A DNA stretch of 64,000 bases from Pseudolactococcus piscium (GTDB lineage Bacteria; Bacillota; Bacilli; Lactobacillales; Streptococcaceae), in NCBI RefSeq assembly GCF_002441695.1, contig NZ_JXJW01000012.1, forward strand, positions 22,816-86,815, given 5' to 3'. Position numbers and translations under genes: made by a program. This document shows positions 24,178 to 33,745 of this stretch, one piece after another. Each line of letters opens with the position of its first letter. The first letter of the stretch is position 1. Below the pieces are notes generated by a model that had not been told where the DNA came from, ran no database searches, and was given only the letters and a program-made list of their open reading frames with translations.

Positions 24178-26067
24178 TTAGTCAAATCCAGCCAAGTACT
24201 CATAGCGTTCATATTTGTCTAGTAAGTCATTATTTTTAAGGTCTAGGTCTGCTTGTAACTCGCCTAATTTTGTGAAGTCTGACCCATGTACAGCCATCTG
24301 CTGCTCGATAGTTGAAATCTCCGTTTCCAAGCTTGAAATCGAGGCTTCAATCGTTGACCATTCTTGTTTTTCAGAATAGGTCATCCGTGCTCTTTCGAGT
24401 TTATTTACTTGTACAATTGGGACTGCTGCAACTTGTTTATTTGGTTTTTGATCTGCCACTTTAGTCGCCAAATAATCTGAGTAGCCTGAATGCACTTCAG
24501 TCACAGTTCCCTTATCAAAAACGAGTAGTTTATTAACGACCTTATCAAGGAAATAGCGGTCATGACTGACTGTAATCACAACACCTTTATAGTGTTGAAT
24601 GAAATTTTCTAGGACAGTCAATGTCGCAATATCCAGATCATTTGTCGGCTCATCTAGCAGTAAAACGTTAGGTTGTTGTAATAAAATCTTTAGCAAGTAT
24701 AAGCGTTTCTTCTCACCACCAGATAATTTAGCAATCAGGGTACCATGCGTGGTCCGTGGAAATAAAAATTGCTCTAACAGATTAACGATACTCACTGATT
24801 CACCAGAAGAGGTGAGGCTGTTATCTGCAATCTCTTGTAGAAAGTTAATCACACGTTTGGACTCATCTAGTCCCTTGATTTGCTGTGAAAAATAGCCGAT
24901 CTTAATCGTTTCACCGATGTCAACTGTCCCAGCATCAGGTGTCAATTCCCCATCTATCAGATTAAGTAAGGTCGATTTTCCTGTCCCGTTGTTACCAACG
25001 ATACCAATTCTATCCGTATTTTGAACCAGAAGGTTAAAGTCAGTCAAGATGGGTTTATCAGCAGAAAATGCAAAGTTAACATGCTCAAAATTGATGACTT
25101 TTTTACCAATTCTTGACGTGGCGACATTAATTGAAAGATCATCAGATGAGCTGACACTGTTAACCTCATTTTTGATATCTTCAAATCGATCAATCCGTGC
25201 CTGCTGCTTGGTCGCCCGTGCTTGAGGTGATTTGCGAATCCAAGCTAATTCTTGCTTGAATAATTGCTTGCTCTTATGATGCTGAGCAGATTCTCTTTCG
25301 TCTCTTTCAGCTTTTTGTTGTAGATAATCTTGGTAATTACCTTGATATTCGTATAGCTTACCATTGTCTAATTCAAAGATACGTGTTGCCAAATTATCTA
25401 AGAAATAACGGTCATGGGTAATAAATAAAATGGTTTGTCTTGCGCTTTTTACATAGTTCTCTAACCATGCGATCGTATCTACATCCAGATGGTTGGTTGG
25501 CTCATCCAGCAGTAATAAATCGGCAGGATTTAGCAAGGCCTGCGCTAACTGAACACGCCGTTTTTGACCACCAGATAAGTTCTTGATTTGCTCAGTCAAA
25601 TCAGGTAATTTCAACTTAGATAAGACCGTTTTAACTTGATTTTCAACTTCCCAAGCCTCAATTGCTGTCATCTGTGCTTCAACTTCAGATAAAGAGACTT
25701 GCAAGGTCTCATTTTCTGGATCCTCTGTCAAGGCAAGCAAGACTTGCTCATACTGCTTGATGGCTTTCATCTGTGCTAAGTCATCTGACAAAATCGTATC
25801 CATAATCGATACATTTTCATCAAATTGTGGTTCCTGCGTCAGATACTCGATTTTGAAGTCATTGTGCGCAAAAAATGGTGAGTTATCACCATCAAATCCA
25901 GCTTTTCCTGAGATAACATCTAGTAAGGTCGTTTTCCCAGTACCATTCACACCAATCAAGCCAATCCGATCTAAAGGATGGATGATAAAGTCTATCTTTG
26001 AGAAAACCGTCTTATCTCCTACAGATTTAGTCAAGTTTTCAACACGAAAATCAGTCATTGTTGCCAT
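24178..26067 (-). CDS. ABC-F family ATPase (Uup-like)
   Basis: A 629-residue soluble protein with two ABC ATPase domains (Walker A GVNGTGKTT, about residues 38-46, and GNNGTGKST, about 357-365; signatures LSGGQKRR and LSGGEKKR), a charged linker and a C-terminal coiled coil (about 560-629). It has no membrane helices. Members act on ribosomes, affecting translation of hard sequences or antibiotic action; the coiled-coil tail points to the Uup subgroup. It is the last gene of the DUF1149-degV-dapB-cca run. The start at 26067 overlaps cca by 17 bases; an in-frame ATG at 26058 is the alternative. Confidence 0.88.
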   Translation of the reverse strand: MATMTDFRVENLTKSVGDKTVFSKIDFIIHPLDRIGLIGVNGTGKTTLLDVISGKAGFDGDNSPFFAHNDFKIEYLTQEPQFDENVSIMDTILSDDLAQMKAIKQYEQVLLALTEDPENETLQVSLSEVEAQMTAIEAWEVENQVKTVLSKLKLPDLTEQIKNLSGGQKRRVQLAQALLNPADLLLLDEPTNHLDVDTIAWLENYVKSARQTILFITHDRYFLDNLATRIFELDNGKLYEYQGNYQDYLQQKAERDERESAQHHKSKQLFKQELAWIRKSPQARATKQQARIDRFEDIKNEVNSVSSSDDLSINVATSRIGKKVINFEHVNFAFSADKPILTDFNLLVQNTDRIGIVGNNGTGKSTLLNLIDGELTPDAGTVDIGETIKIGYFSQQIKGLDESKRVINFLQEIADNSLTSSGESVSIVNLLEQFLFPRTTHGTLIAKLSGGEKKRLYLLKILLQQPNVLLLDEPTNDLDIATLTVLENFIQHYKGVVITVSHDRYFLDKVVNKLLVFDKGTVTEVHSGYSDYLATKVADQKPNKQVAAVPIVQVNKLERARMTYSEKQEWSTIEASISSLETEISTIEQQMAVHGSDFTKLGELQADLDLKNNDLLDKYERYEYLAGFD

Positions 26068-27265
26068 CGTTACTCTTTTCTTTTACATAATTAAAAATAG
26101 CTTCTGGTCGGTTAATTAAGTTGCCCCTAACGATTTCCAGTTCAATCGTGTGATAGAGTTTACCAATACCTGGACCAGGTTTGATGCCAAATTTGGTCAT
26201 AATATCTCCTGCAGAAACGGCAATCTCTCTTTTGTGTCGGATCTGTAGTTGCGCATCAAGTCCTGTAATCCGCTCGAAATCAGGTTTAAGCTCTTGTGCA
26301 GCAACCATCTCCTCAACTAAAATCAAGCTTGACTTACCAAGCAAATAAAGCGATTCTTGTGTGAACTGACTTGTTTGTCGGATATGATACGCCTTCAAAA
26401 AGTTAGTCACATCTGTCGAAAAATCACGAGATACTTTCCACTGCTTCATCAAAAATTTGCCATCTAAATAGCCAAGCTGATAAAGTAAATAGCCCCATGC
26501 TTGGATCGAATTTGTAAATACAAAGTCTTCTGGCAGTGACAGCATCTTTAAGAGGGCTGATTCATTTGAAAGGCCTGGTAAATAGTCAGACGCCTCTATT
26601 GCTAAAAGTGCCTTAAGCCCTTTTTGCCAATGATTTGCAATTAATAACTTATCCAGCTCGATAAAAATACGTTCGATTGAAATTTTTTCTAGCAAATAAA
26701 CCTGGGCTTTCATGGCATCAAACGTATCAGATGCCAAGTCAAAATTCAGTGTCGCACTAAATCTAAGGCCACGCATGATTCTTAAGGCATCTTCTGTGAA
26801 GCGTTCTGATGGCTTACCAACTGCTCGAAGGACTTGTCTGTCTAAATCGATTAGCCCGTCATAGAGGTCGATAATCTCCCCATCATTTGCAAGTGCAAAA
26901 GCATTGATTGTGAAATCACGTCTTAACAAATCCTCTGATAGTTGACGTACAAAGTTAACATGAGCTGGTCGTCGATAATCGACATAGACATCTTCTGTCC
27001 GAAAGGTCGTGATTTCATATTCGTCATCTTGCGCTAAAACAAGCACCGTACCATGCTCGATACCGATATCGATTGTATGCTCAAATATCTGCTTAATCTC
27101 AGAAGGGTAAGCACTTGTTGCGATATCAACATCATGAATCTGCCGATTGAGTAAAACGTCACGTACACTGCCACCTACAAAATAGGCTTCATAGCCAAAA
27201 TCTCGAATTTTTTGCAAAATCGGCAGAGCTTTTACAAACTCCGCCGGCATCTTCTCTAATCTCAT
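26051..27265 (-). CDS. cca: CCA-adding tRNA nucleotidyltransferase
   Basis: Adds or repairs the 3' CCA end of tRNAs without a template. This 404-residue class II nucleotidyltransferase has GGSVRDVLL (about residues 28-36) and the metal-binding DVDIATSA (about 42-49), followed by [10 protein letters not shown] and the [11 protein letters not shown] neck. I chose the ATG at 27265, which overlaps the dapB stop by 4 bases (ATGA), a coupled start; an upstream TTG lacks support. The gene continues directly into the ABC-F gene. Confidence 0.93.
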   Translation of the reverse strand: MRLEKMPAEFVKALPILQKIRDFGYEAYFVGGSVRDVLLNRQIHDVDIATSAYPSEIKQIFEHTIDIGIEHGTVLVLAQDDEYEITTFRTEDVYVDYRRPAHVNFVRQLSEDLLRRDFTINAFALANDGEIIDLYDGLIDLDRQVLRAVGKPSERFTEDALRIMRGLRFSATLNFDLASDTFDAMKAQVYLLEKISIERIFIELDKLLIANHWQKGLKALLAIEASDYLPGLSNESALLKMLSLPEDFVFTNSIQAWGYLLYQLGYLDGKFLMKQWKVSRDFSTDVTNFLKAYHIRQTSQFTQESLYLLGKSSLILVEEMVAAQELKPDFERITGLDAQLQIRHKREIAVSAGDIMTKFGIKPGPGIGKLYHTIELEIVRGNLINRPEAIFNYVKEKSNDGNND

Positions 27266-28026
27266 AACAGACAATCTAATCCATAAACCAAGGCATCAAT
27301 TTCAACAACTTTTTTGATACCGATATTAACACCACCCATGAAAGAAACACGATCGTAGGAATCATGACGGATGGTTAAGCCTTCACCTTTTGCACCAAAA
27401 ATAACTTCTTGGTGGGCAACAAGACCTGGCAAGCGAACAGAATGAATTCTCATGCCATCAAATTCGGCACCTCTTGCACCTGGGATCGTCTCAACTTCAT
27501 CAGTAGCACCCTGCTGTTTAGGCTGACGTGTTGCTTTAATCAGTTCTGCTGTCTTAATGGCTGTACCTGACGGCGCATCCTTTTTGTTGTCATGGTGTAA
27601 TTCGATAATTTCTACATCAGGAAAATACTGAGCTGCTTTTTGGGCAAATTCCATCAACAAAATCGCACCAATAGCGAAATTAGGCGCAATGAGGCCACCT
27701 ACTTTTTTCTCTTTTGATAAGGTGATGAGTTCTGAAATTTGTGCTTCTGTGAAGCCAGTCGTACCAACAACAGGACAAAAGCCATTTTCCAAGGCAAATT
27801 TAGTGTTGTCAAAAGCAACTGTAGGGATCGTGAAATCGACCCATACATCTGCTTCAAATCCGATGAGTGCAGTTTTGTCATTAAAGACTGGAACACCATC
27901 GACTACTTTTTCACTTGTTAGGGGATCTACCAAAGCGACTAATTCAAGATTAGCATCTTCTTTTACCATCTCCACTGCTGTTGAGCCCATACGGCCTTTG
28001 AAACCCGCTATAATTACTTTAATCAT
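27262..28026 (-). CDS. dapB: 4-hydroxy-tetrahydrodipicolinate reductase
   Basis: Reduces 4-hydroxy-tetrahydrodipicolinate with NAD(P)H in the lysine/diaminopimelate pathway. The 254-residue protein starts with the Rossmann motif AGFKGRMGS (about residues 7-15), has DFTIP, and [15 protein letters not shown] (about 140-154), where the His/Lys pair is catalytic. It starts on the last base of the degV stop (TAATG) and overlaps cca by 4 bases. Confidence 0.94.
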   Translation of the reverse strand: MIKVIIAGFKGRMGSTAVEMVKEDANLELVALVDPLTSEKVVDGVPVFNDKTALIGFEADVWVDFTIPTVAFDNTKFALENGFCPVVGTTGFTEAQISELITLSKEKKVGGLIAPNFAIGAILLMEFAQKAAQYFPDVEIIELHHDNKKDAPSGTAIKTAELIKATRQPKQQGATDEVETIPGARGAEFDGMRIHSVRLPGLVAHQEVIFGAKGEGLTIRHDSYDRVSFMGGVNIGIKKVVEIDALVYGLDCLL

Positions 28027-28871
28027 TATGTTAATTTCGGACTAATACCAAATCCGAGTGCTCCTTCCCCTAAATGTGTGCCAATCACAGCACCAAAGCT
28101 TGCAATTGAGACATCAAAGCCTTTTTCTGTCAATTCTTGCGCGACATCTTTCGCCGTTTCTGGAATATTTGAGTGAATCACATAAACCTTATAATCTCCT
28201 GATTTTGTTGTTTCTGACAGAATCTTATACAGTTTTTTAAATGCCTTCTTGCTTGTCCTGATCTTTTCATAGACAACGATTTTACCAGCTTCATCAAACC
28301 GTAGAATCGGTTTGATATTTAACAAGTTGCCAATTATTGCAGCACCATTCGACAGTCTACCACCCTTGACCAGATGATCTAAATCATCCACGATAATAAA
28401 GGCTGTCGTTTTAGCAATGATTTCAGCTAATTCTGTCAAGATAAAGTCAAATGACGCATTTGTCTTGGTCATATTAGCCGTCATTTCAACCATGTAGCCT
28501 AAAGGTGCTGACGTGATGATAGTATCTGGGAAGGCAATTGTTAACTTAGGATACTCATCTTTGAGATATTGGATATTTTGCCAAAATCCTGAAATACCAG
28601 ATGACAAAAACAGACCAACAACACGTGTATAGTTTTCTGCTACTAGTTTGTCGAGTAATTCTGTCAGATCATGAATACTTGGCTGGCTCGTTTTAGGTAG
28701 TTCAGCAGATGCGGCCATCTTCTCATAAAATGCTGAGTCTGTTAAGTCTTTGCCTTCGATATAGGTCTGACCGTCTATAAATATAGGGATATCAAGCACA
28801 AACACATTGTCCTTTGCCCTGATGTCATCACTCAAAAATGCTGAGCTATCTGTAATAATCGCAGTCTTCAT
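28026..28871 (-). CDS. DegV-family fatty-acid-binding protein
   Basis: A 281-residue DegV protein: [10 protein letters not shown] at the N-terminus, TSQPS (about residues 59-63), [12 protein letters not shown] (about 86-97) and [10 protein letters not shown] (about 158-167). DegV (FakB-like) proteins bind a fatty acid and hand it to the kinase FakA for phosphorylation, feeding exogenous fatty acids into lipid synthesis. No FakA is nearby, so a role in that pathway rests on family alone. It is in the operon between DUF1149 and dapB. Confidence 0.88.
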   Translation of the reverse strand: MKTAIITDSSAFLSDDIRAKDNVFVLDIPIFIDGQTYIEGKDLTDSAFYEKMAASAELPKTSQPSIHDLTELLDKLVAENYTRVVGLFLSSGISGFWQNIQYLKDEYPKLTIAFPDTIITSAPLGYMVEMTANMTKTNASFDFILTELAEIIAKTTAFIIVDDLDHLVKGGRLSNGAAIIGNLLNIKPILRFDEAGKIVVYEKIRTSKKAFKKLYKILSETTKSGDYKVYVIHSNIPETAKDVAQELTEKGFDVSIASFGAVIGTHLGEGALGFGISPKLT

Positions 28872-28877
28872 ACAGCC

Positions 28878-29258
28878 TTAAAACTCCAAGCTAACGCCTG
28901 GTTGATCCAAAGCAATTTCAGTTATTTCATAAGTCATACGCTGTAATAAATCAAATAAAGGCGCTGCCAATTCTGACATTTCTTCTTGAGATAATTGTTC
29001 TTTATTTTCGATGACCTGTCCACGAATGACGCTCAATTGACCGATGTTTCCTGAAATCACAAGATTTTCAAGGACAATCATGAAAGATAAGAGACCATTA
29101 ATCGCTGTATCTGTATCTGCTAGATTCTCAACCTGATCTACGAGTTGGAATTGGACATTTAATGCTGTTTCTGGTGTCCCATTTTCTTCTTCCCAGGCTA
29201 AATTTCTAGCATCATAGTGGAATTGGTGGACAAATTCTTTTTCGCGTTCAATATTCAT
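28878..29258 (-). CDS. DUF1149-family protein
   Basis: A 126-residue acidic, soluble protein that matches the streptococcal/lactococcal DUF1149 family (VHQFHYDARNL start and a VQFQLVDQVENL strand). Its function is unknown. The gene order DUF1149-degV-dapB-cca-ABC-F is shared with streptococci. Its start overlaps the end of the HAD gene by 11 bases. Confidence 0.75.
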   Translation of the reverse strand: MNIEREKEFVHQFHYDARNLAWEEENGTPETALNVQFQLVDQVENLADTDTAINGLLSFMIVLENLVISGNIGQLSVIRGQVIENKEQLSQEEMSELAAPLFDLLQRMTYEITEIALDQPGVSLEF

Positions 29259-29850
29259 TTTTAAAGTTCTCCCATGTTGTCACTGTGTAATCTGCGTTTA
29301 GTTCGTTTGCTAGAAAAAATCCAGCTTCATCAAATAACATCGTTTTGATACCAGCATTTTTTCCTGCTAAAATATCTAATGGCCTATCGCCCACCATAAC
29401 AGTCTGATCAAGTCGTAACTGATACTTGTCTATCAGATAAATCAAACTCTCCGGATCAGGCTTTCTGGCAAAGTGGTTGCTACTCGTAATAATTTCAGTA
29501 AATAAAAGGCTCAGCTCACCTAAATAGGCGTATGTCTTATCATCTCGATGACTCAGTATAAAATGTTGCCCACCAGTATCGATTATCTGCTTTAAGATAG
29601 CAGGAATTTCTGGATAAGAGGCAACCTGAGTCTGCAAGGTTGTTTCCAACTGATGATAGTCATCAAGCAGGGCATCTGTGCCATATTGCTTGGCAAATTC
29701 TCGAATTGAATACTTTTTGATGAAATAAGCCAAATCCCCATCATAGTGTATCTGGTGCTTTATCATCACCTGCTTGAGTGCTGTCAGCATGACAGGATAG
29801 GTATCAAATAAGGTACCATCAAAATCCCAGATATAATTTTTTAAGGTCAT
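29248..29850 (-). CDS. HAD-family hydrolase (phosphoglycolate-phosphatase-like)
   Basis: A 200-residue HAD phosphatase: nucleophile motif WDFDGTLFDT (about residues 8-17), motif II LSHRD, Lys in ARKPDPE (about 144) and the GDRPLDILAGKNAG motif (about 162-175). A helical cap between motifs I and II places it near the Gph/PgmB group. The substrate is unknown. It begins 1 base after the trmD stop, so it is read as part of the rimM-trmD transcript. Confidence 0.85.
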   Translation of the reverse strand: MTLKNYIWDFDGTLFDTYPVMLTALKQVMIKHQIHYDGDLAYFIKKYSIREFAKQYGTDALLDDYHQLETTLQTQVASYPEIPAILKQIIDTGGQHFILSHRDDKTYAYLGELSLLFTEIITSSNHFARKPDPESLIYLIDKYQLRLDQTVMVGDRPLDILAGKNAGIKTMLFDEAGFFLANELNADYTVTTWENFKNEY

Positions 29851-29851
29851 T

Positions 29852-30577
29852 TTAATCAGGACTTTCGTTTTTTATCTGTTTAAGTAGCGCTCGCTCTTCA
29901 TCACTAAGGGGATATGCTGCTAGCAAATCCGGTCTTAATCGATGCGTCTTAGCCAAACTTTCAGTTAGGCGCCATTTGCGAATATTTTCATGATGACCGC
30001 TCATGAGGACATCTGGTACTTTTAGCCCTCTAAAGTCTTCAGGTCTTGTATACTGCGGATACTCTAATAAGCCTGATGAGAAGCTATCTTCTTCGTGACT
30101 GGCTTTTTTACCGATCACATCAGGAATTAGGCGTACTGTGGCATCAATCATGACACTGGCTGCTACTTCTCCACCTGTTAAAACATAATCACCCAAAGAG
30201 ACTTCATCTGTCACAAGCGTCTTGATCCGCTCATCAAATCCTTCATAGTGGCCACATAAGAAAACGACTTGGTCTTCTCCCGCTAATTCCTCAGCGAAGG
30301 CTTGATCAAAGGTGCGACCAGCAGGGTCCATCATCAATACGCGTGCACCCTCATGTGGAAATGAAGCTAAGGTATCAAAGATTGGTTGTGGCATCAGTAA
30401 CATGCCTTGACCACCACCATAAGGCATATCATCGACATGTTTTTGCTTATTTGTAGCAAAATCTCGAAAATTATGAAAGTTAATCTCGATTTTTCCCGAC
30501 TTTCTCGCCCTGCCAACTATAGAATGCTCTAGGCTAGAGAACATATCAGGAAACAAAGTTAAGATATCAATCTGCAT
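29852..30577 (-). CDS. trmD: tRNA (guanine-N1)-methyltransferase
   Basis: Methylates G37 at N1, next to the anticodon, preventing frameshifts in translation. The 241-residue SPOUT enzyme has [13 protein letters not shown] at the start, [19 protein letters not shown] (about residues 109-120) and the trefoil-knot GDYVLTGGE motif. I chose the ATG at 30577, the family's usual N-terminus; it lies directly after the rimM stop. Confidence 0.95.
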   Translation of the reverse strand: MQIDILTLFPDMFSSLEHSIVGRARKSGKIEINFHNFRDFATNKQKHVDDMPYGGGQGMLLMPQPIFDTLASFPHEGARVLMMDPAGRTFDQAFAEELAGEDQVVFLCGHYEGFDERIKTLVTDEVSLGDYVLTGGEVAASVMIDATVRLIPDVIGKKASHEEDSFSSGLLEYPQYTRPEDFRGLKVPDVLMSGHHENIRKWRLTESLAKTHRLRPDLLAAYPLSDEERALLKQIKNESPD

Positions 30578-30578
30578 C

Positions 30579-31094
30579 CTAATCATCCAATCCTTCTGGA
30601 ATGTCAACGGTCACACGTTTTGCGACAATATCAACTGTCAAGATGACTGACTCGATAAATGGCAGGAGTAAGTCCTTTTTGCCTTTACGTTTGATCACCC
30701 AAACATCGTTTGCACCAGGCTGAAGGATTTCTGAGACTGTCCCGATTGCTACCTCATTTTCGAAAACAGTAATACCGATGATATCATCATAGTAAAACTC
30801 GTCATCACTATCCAGTTCTCCACGATTTTCGGCAGCAATTTTCAATGAAAAATCACGATACTTTTCGACGTCATTAATACTATACATACCTTCAAACTTG
30901 ATGATATCTAGATTTTTTTGTTTTCGATGCGTCTTGACTTTCAGCATCCTAACAAATTTATCTTGTTTATCAAATAAAGCCAATTCAGCATTTTTTTGAT
31001 AGCGTTCCTCTGCGAAATCCGTTACCGAAATCACGCGCACTTCGCCTTGTAAACCCTGTGTGTTTACAATCGTTCCTACTATGTAATAATCCAT
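30579..31094 (-). CDS. rimM: Ribosome maturation factor RimM
   Basis: Assists assembly of the head of the 30S subunit by binding ribosomal protein S19. A 171-residue protein with the N-terminal [13 protein letters not shown] motif and a C-terminal PRC-barrel ([11 protein letters not shown]... [18 protein letters not shown]). It is followed by trmD with 1 base between them. rpsP and khpA, which in streptococci are close to rimM-trmD, are 18 kb away here. Confidence 0.93.
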   Translation of the reverse strand: MDYYIVGTIVNTQGLQGEVRVISVTDFAEERYQKNAELALFDKQDKFVRMLKVKTHRKQKNLDIIKFEGMYSINDVEKYRDFSLKIAAENRGELDSDDEFYYDDIIGITVFENEVAIGTVSEILQPGANDVWVIKRKGKKDLLLPFIESVILTVDIVAKRVTVDIPEGLDD

Positions 31095-31223
31095 TCTTAT
31101 ATTATATCATAAACTTGTAGCCTTACCTAGGTTATTCTCCCCTAGATGGCCTCATTTTAAAGAGGTCTCATGGAATGTCAAGTAAGTACTTTAACGACCT
31201 GTTTCCAGCCACGCCGTCTCATT

Positions 31224-31263
31224 AAAAATACCATCCCCTTTTGTGATAGGAGATGGTATTTTT
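31224..31263. terminator. Terminator after the LPXTG gene
   Basis: AAAAATACCATC (31224-31235) pairs perfectly with GATGGTATTTTT (31252-31263) across a 16-base loop; on the minus strand it follows the surface-protein gene. Confidence 0.8.
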
Positions 31264-31340
31264 GATATTAGCCTGATTCGAATCATAACTAGATGTTTAT
31301 CCTGAATATTTTTTGATGACCCTATCTCAATATTTGATGG

Positions 31341-33287
31341 CTATCTTTTTTTACGTCTTAATTTAATCAAACAAGCAGCTGCACCTGATAATAAAGCAAT
31401 ACCCGTAAGTATGACTGCCATATGTCTACTTTCACCTGTTTTTGGTAATGATTGTGATCCATCTTTGCTTGCATCAGAAGTCGACGACGCACGCTCACCT
31501 GCTACCTTATTTTGTTCTGCCTTATCTGGATCCTTTGCAGTCGTATTTTTGGTGTAGACATAAGTCACGACTAGTGCCTTATCCGAAAATAGACCTGTCG
31601 GTGCACCTTTTACTTCTTTAAAGGTATAGTCTTTGATATCAAGTTGCTCAGTTTGATAAGCATCACCAACATTACCTGACATTTTTTCAGTGGGTGCAAT
31701 CTCATTTCCGTCTAAATCTACATAAGATACCATCACTTCACCTAACTTACTTACACCACCTAATTTTTTATAGACAAAAGTAACTGTTTGTGCGTCGTTA
31801 CTAAACACACCAGAAGTAGCACCAACCACATTAACCAGCTGGTAATCCGGAATCATTTCAGCAGCAACAGCATACTCTTTTCCAACAAATCCGTTGATTT
31901 GTTTATCAGGTAATAATGTTTGACCGTTTTCATCCATATAGCTGACTGTAATCGGAGCGCCATCATCATTTATATTGAACTGATGCAGATAGGTGCCAGC
32001 TGAAATCGCATAGAAATCCAGTCCTTCCGGTACAGCATAGGAACCATATGGATTGTTCACGCGTGGATTATACACAAGTGTATTAAGTTGCGTGTATGCC
32101 GCTTCACTCACATCCAAAACTGTAATCCCCAGATCAGTGATTTGTAGTCTGTTTGCTGGTAATTGCTCCCCGTTAAAGTCTAGGTAGGTGTTACTAGCCG
32201 AGCTACTGGTAGTAAATGGTGGTATATAGCCATCAAAGTTTGTCAGACGATTTGGCATCATGGCAAACGGAATAAAGACCGTTTTCGAATTCGTATCATA
32301 AACTAATTTTGACCGACTAATGTCTGTCGGTTCATCACCACGACCAGTATTTTGACCAAATGCTGAAAGATTTTTCAAGGCAGGGAACTCAACAACACTC
32401 CTGAAATCAGTTACACCACAGAATTGGATGAATAATACTTGCAGATTTGGTAAGTCTTTCAATGGTTCAATCGTCGTAATTCCCATATTTTGATCCAGAT
32501 GTAAGCTATTTAGCTCCCTCAGTTTAGCAATTTTTGGCAAGACTGCATCATCTATTCCTGTTGCAGTTAAGTCTAAAAATTTAATACCTTGGCTTTTCGA
32601 TAGGTCTGGAAAATTTGCACTAGTCAGTGCATTTGTTTGCAGTGTGACATAGGTCAGGTTAGTCAGTTGTTCTAGAGGGCTGAAGTCTGTCAAGGCACTT
32701 TTATCAATAATAGAAAAGGTAAGTAGATTGGTTGCATATTCTAGGCCAGATAAATCACTAATTAGTGTTGGACTAGTCATTTTCGTTATTCTTAAACTCG
32801 TCAATTTTTCCATGTCTGATTTCGTTAACTCTGTCCCTTCCGGCAACTTCAAGGCAGTCAAAATCTCTTGTTTCAGTACAGGATCTGGTATGTCAACCTT
32901 ATCTTGTATTGGCGTTGTTCCTAACAACGCTTTAGCACTTTCCACTGGTACGACAAGACTTGTGTTGTCGCTAGATGCTAGTGCTTTATCCTCTGGTGGT
33001 GTAGCTGAGTCTGGTACATCAAGTGCGTCACTTTTCGAATTCGTTTCATCTGGTACATCACTGGTTACTACGTCCGTAGCTGACGGTACTGTAACTGGAT
33101 CCGATGTCGCATTTTTTGTAGCTGTACTAGAACCACTAGTCGCTGTATTATTTACGTCCTTTACTGACATATCCTCTTCTGCAAAAACAGTAGAAGTTGT
33201 CAGCAACATCGGTGTACTCAAAGACAGGATCATCAAACTAGACAAACTTTTTCTAATAATAGTTTTAAAAACATGCTTGTTTTTCAT
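31341..33287 (-). CDS. LPXTG surface protein with leucine-rich repeats and MucBP domains
   Basis: A 648-residue cell-wall-anchored protein. It has a signal peptide (about residues 1-36, ending VFAEE), a Ser/Thr/Asp-rich stretch to about 125, an internalin-like leucine-rich-repeat region (about 150-290), an Ig-like region and two MucBP-type repeats (VSYMDENGQ..., about 455-510, and VSYVDLDGN..., about 520-580). It ends in LPKTGE, a hydrophobic helix and RRKKR. Sortase should link it to peptidoglycan. The domain set suggests adhesion to mucus or host glycans. AGGG 6 bases before the ATG supports the start. The only sortase trace in the window is a relic near 42.2 kb. Confidence 0.92.
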   Translation of the reverse strand: MKNKHVFKTIIRKSLSSLMILSLSTPMLLTTSTVFAEEDMSVKDVNNTATSGSSTATKNATSDPVTVPSATDVVTSDVPDETNSKSDALDVPDSATPPEDKALASSDNTSLVVPVESAKALLGTTPIQDKVDIPDPVLKQEILTALKLPEGTELTKSDMEKLTSLRITKMTSPTLISDLSGLEYATNLLTFSIIDKSALTDFSPLEQLTNLTYVTLQTNALTSANFPDLSKSQGIKFLDLTATGIDDAVLPKIAKLRELNSLHLDQNMGITTIEPLKDLPNLQVLFIQFCGVTDFRSVVEFPALKNLSAFGQNTGRGDEPTDISRSKLVYDTNSKTVFIPFAMMPNRLTNFDGYIPPFTTSSSASNTYLDFNGEQLPANRLQITDLGITVLDVSEAAYTQLNTLVYNPRVNNPYGSYAVPEGLDFYAISAGTYLHQFNINDDGAPITVSYMDENGQTLLPDKQINGFVGKEYAVAAEMIPDYQLVNVVGATSGVFSNDAQTVTFVYKKLGGVSKLGEVMVSYVDLDGNEIAPTEKMSGNVGDAYQTEQLDIKDYTFKEVKGAPTGLFSDKALVVTYVYTKNTTAKDPDKAEQNKVAGERASSTSDASKDGSQSLPKTGESRHMAVILTGIALLSGAAACLIKLRRKKR

Positions 33288-33485
33288 ACTTTTCCCTCAT
33301 ACATTTCTTAATATTTTATTATATTAACTGATATTATCATCAACTAGTATAATTATAACAAAAAATATTAAAAAAAACACTTTAGATTTAATGATTAATA
33401 TAAAAAAATAGAAACGCCATTTCCCCTTTGCTACCCTGAATGATTTTATTATCTTGAGGTAACTACTTCTCTCCTAAACCATTTA

Positions 33486-33567
33486 AGCAACCAAAGGGAA
33501 TCGAACCCTTTATTTGTACGAAGCTAAATTGTACATGTTTATGCTAGTGTCTACCAAGACTGGTCGC
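33486..33567 (-). pseudogene. tRNA-like relic
   Basis: Read on the minus strand, 33567-33561 (GCGACCA) can form a 7-bp acceptor stem (one G-U) with 33493-33487 (TGGTTGC). The 17 bases before the 3' strand form a perfect T-arm, AAGGG-TTCGATT-CCCTT. A D-loop-like TTGGTAGA follows the 5' strand. The anticodon arm cannot be folded normally (only a TGTAC/GTACA stem with an 11-base loop) and no CCA follows. I read it as a decayed tRNA or tRNA-derived fragment. Confidence 0.4.
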
Positions 33568-33573
33568 TGAATA

Positions 33574-33600
33574 AGTAAGCTATTAACAGACTAGCTTACT
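33574..33600. repeat. Perfect 9-bp hairpin beside the tRNA-like relic
   Basis: AGTAAGCTA / TAGCTTACT with a 9-base loop. No T-run follows. The rest of 33288-33745 holds no supported gene; a 25-codon stop-bounded stretch near 33661-33735 may be decayed coding sequence. Confidence 0.5.
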
Positions 33601-33745
33601 GTGATAAAGCAGGCAAAACTTAGGGGCAACGCAATCAACCTATACCTTAGATTAGGCTAATTGCTTTACTTGTTTTGCGACTTCATTTATCTTATTTTTG
33701 TAGCAGTTTCTTTTGTCATCATCCTCATGAACAGGTTGCTAACTA

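Noticed and set aside
33661..33735. 25-codon stretch (KNKINEVAKQVKQLA) after citXG on the minus strand
   Set aside because: No start codon or ribosome-binding site; may be the tail of a lost gene, but I cannot support it.
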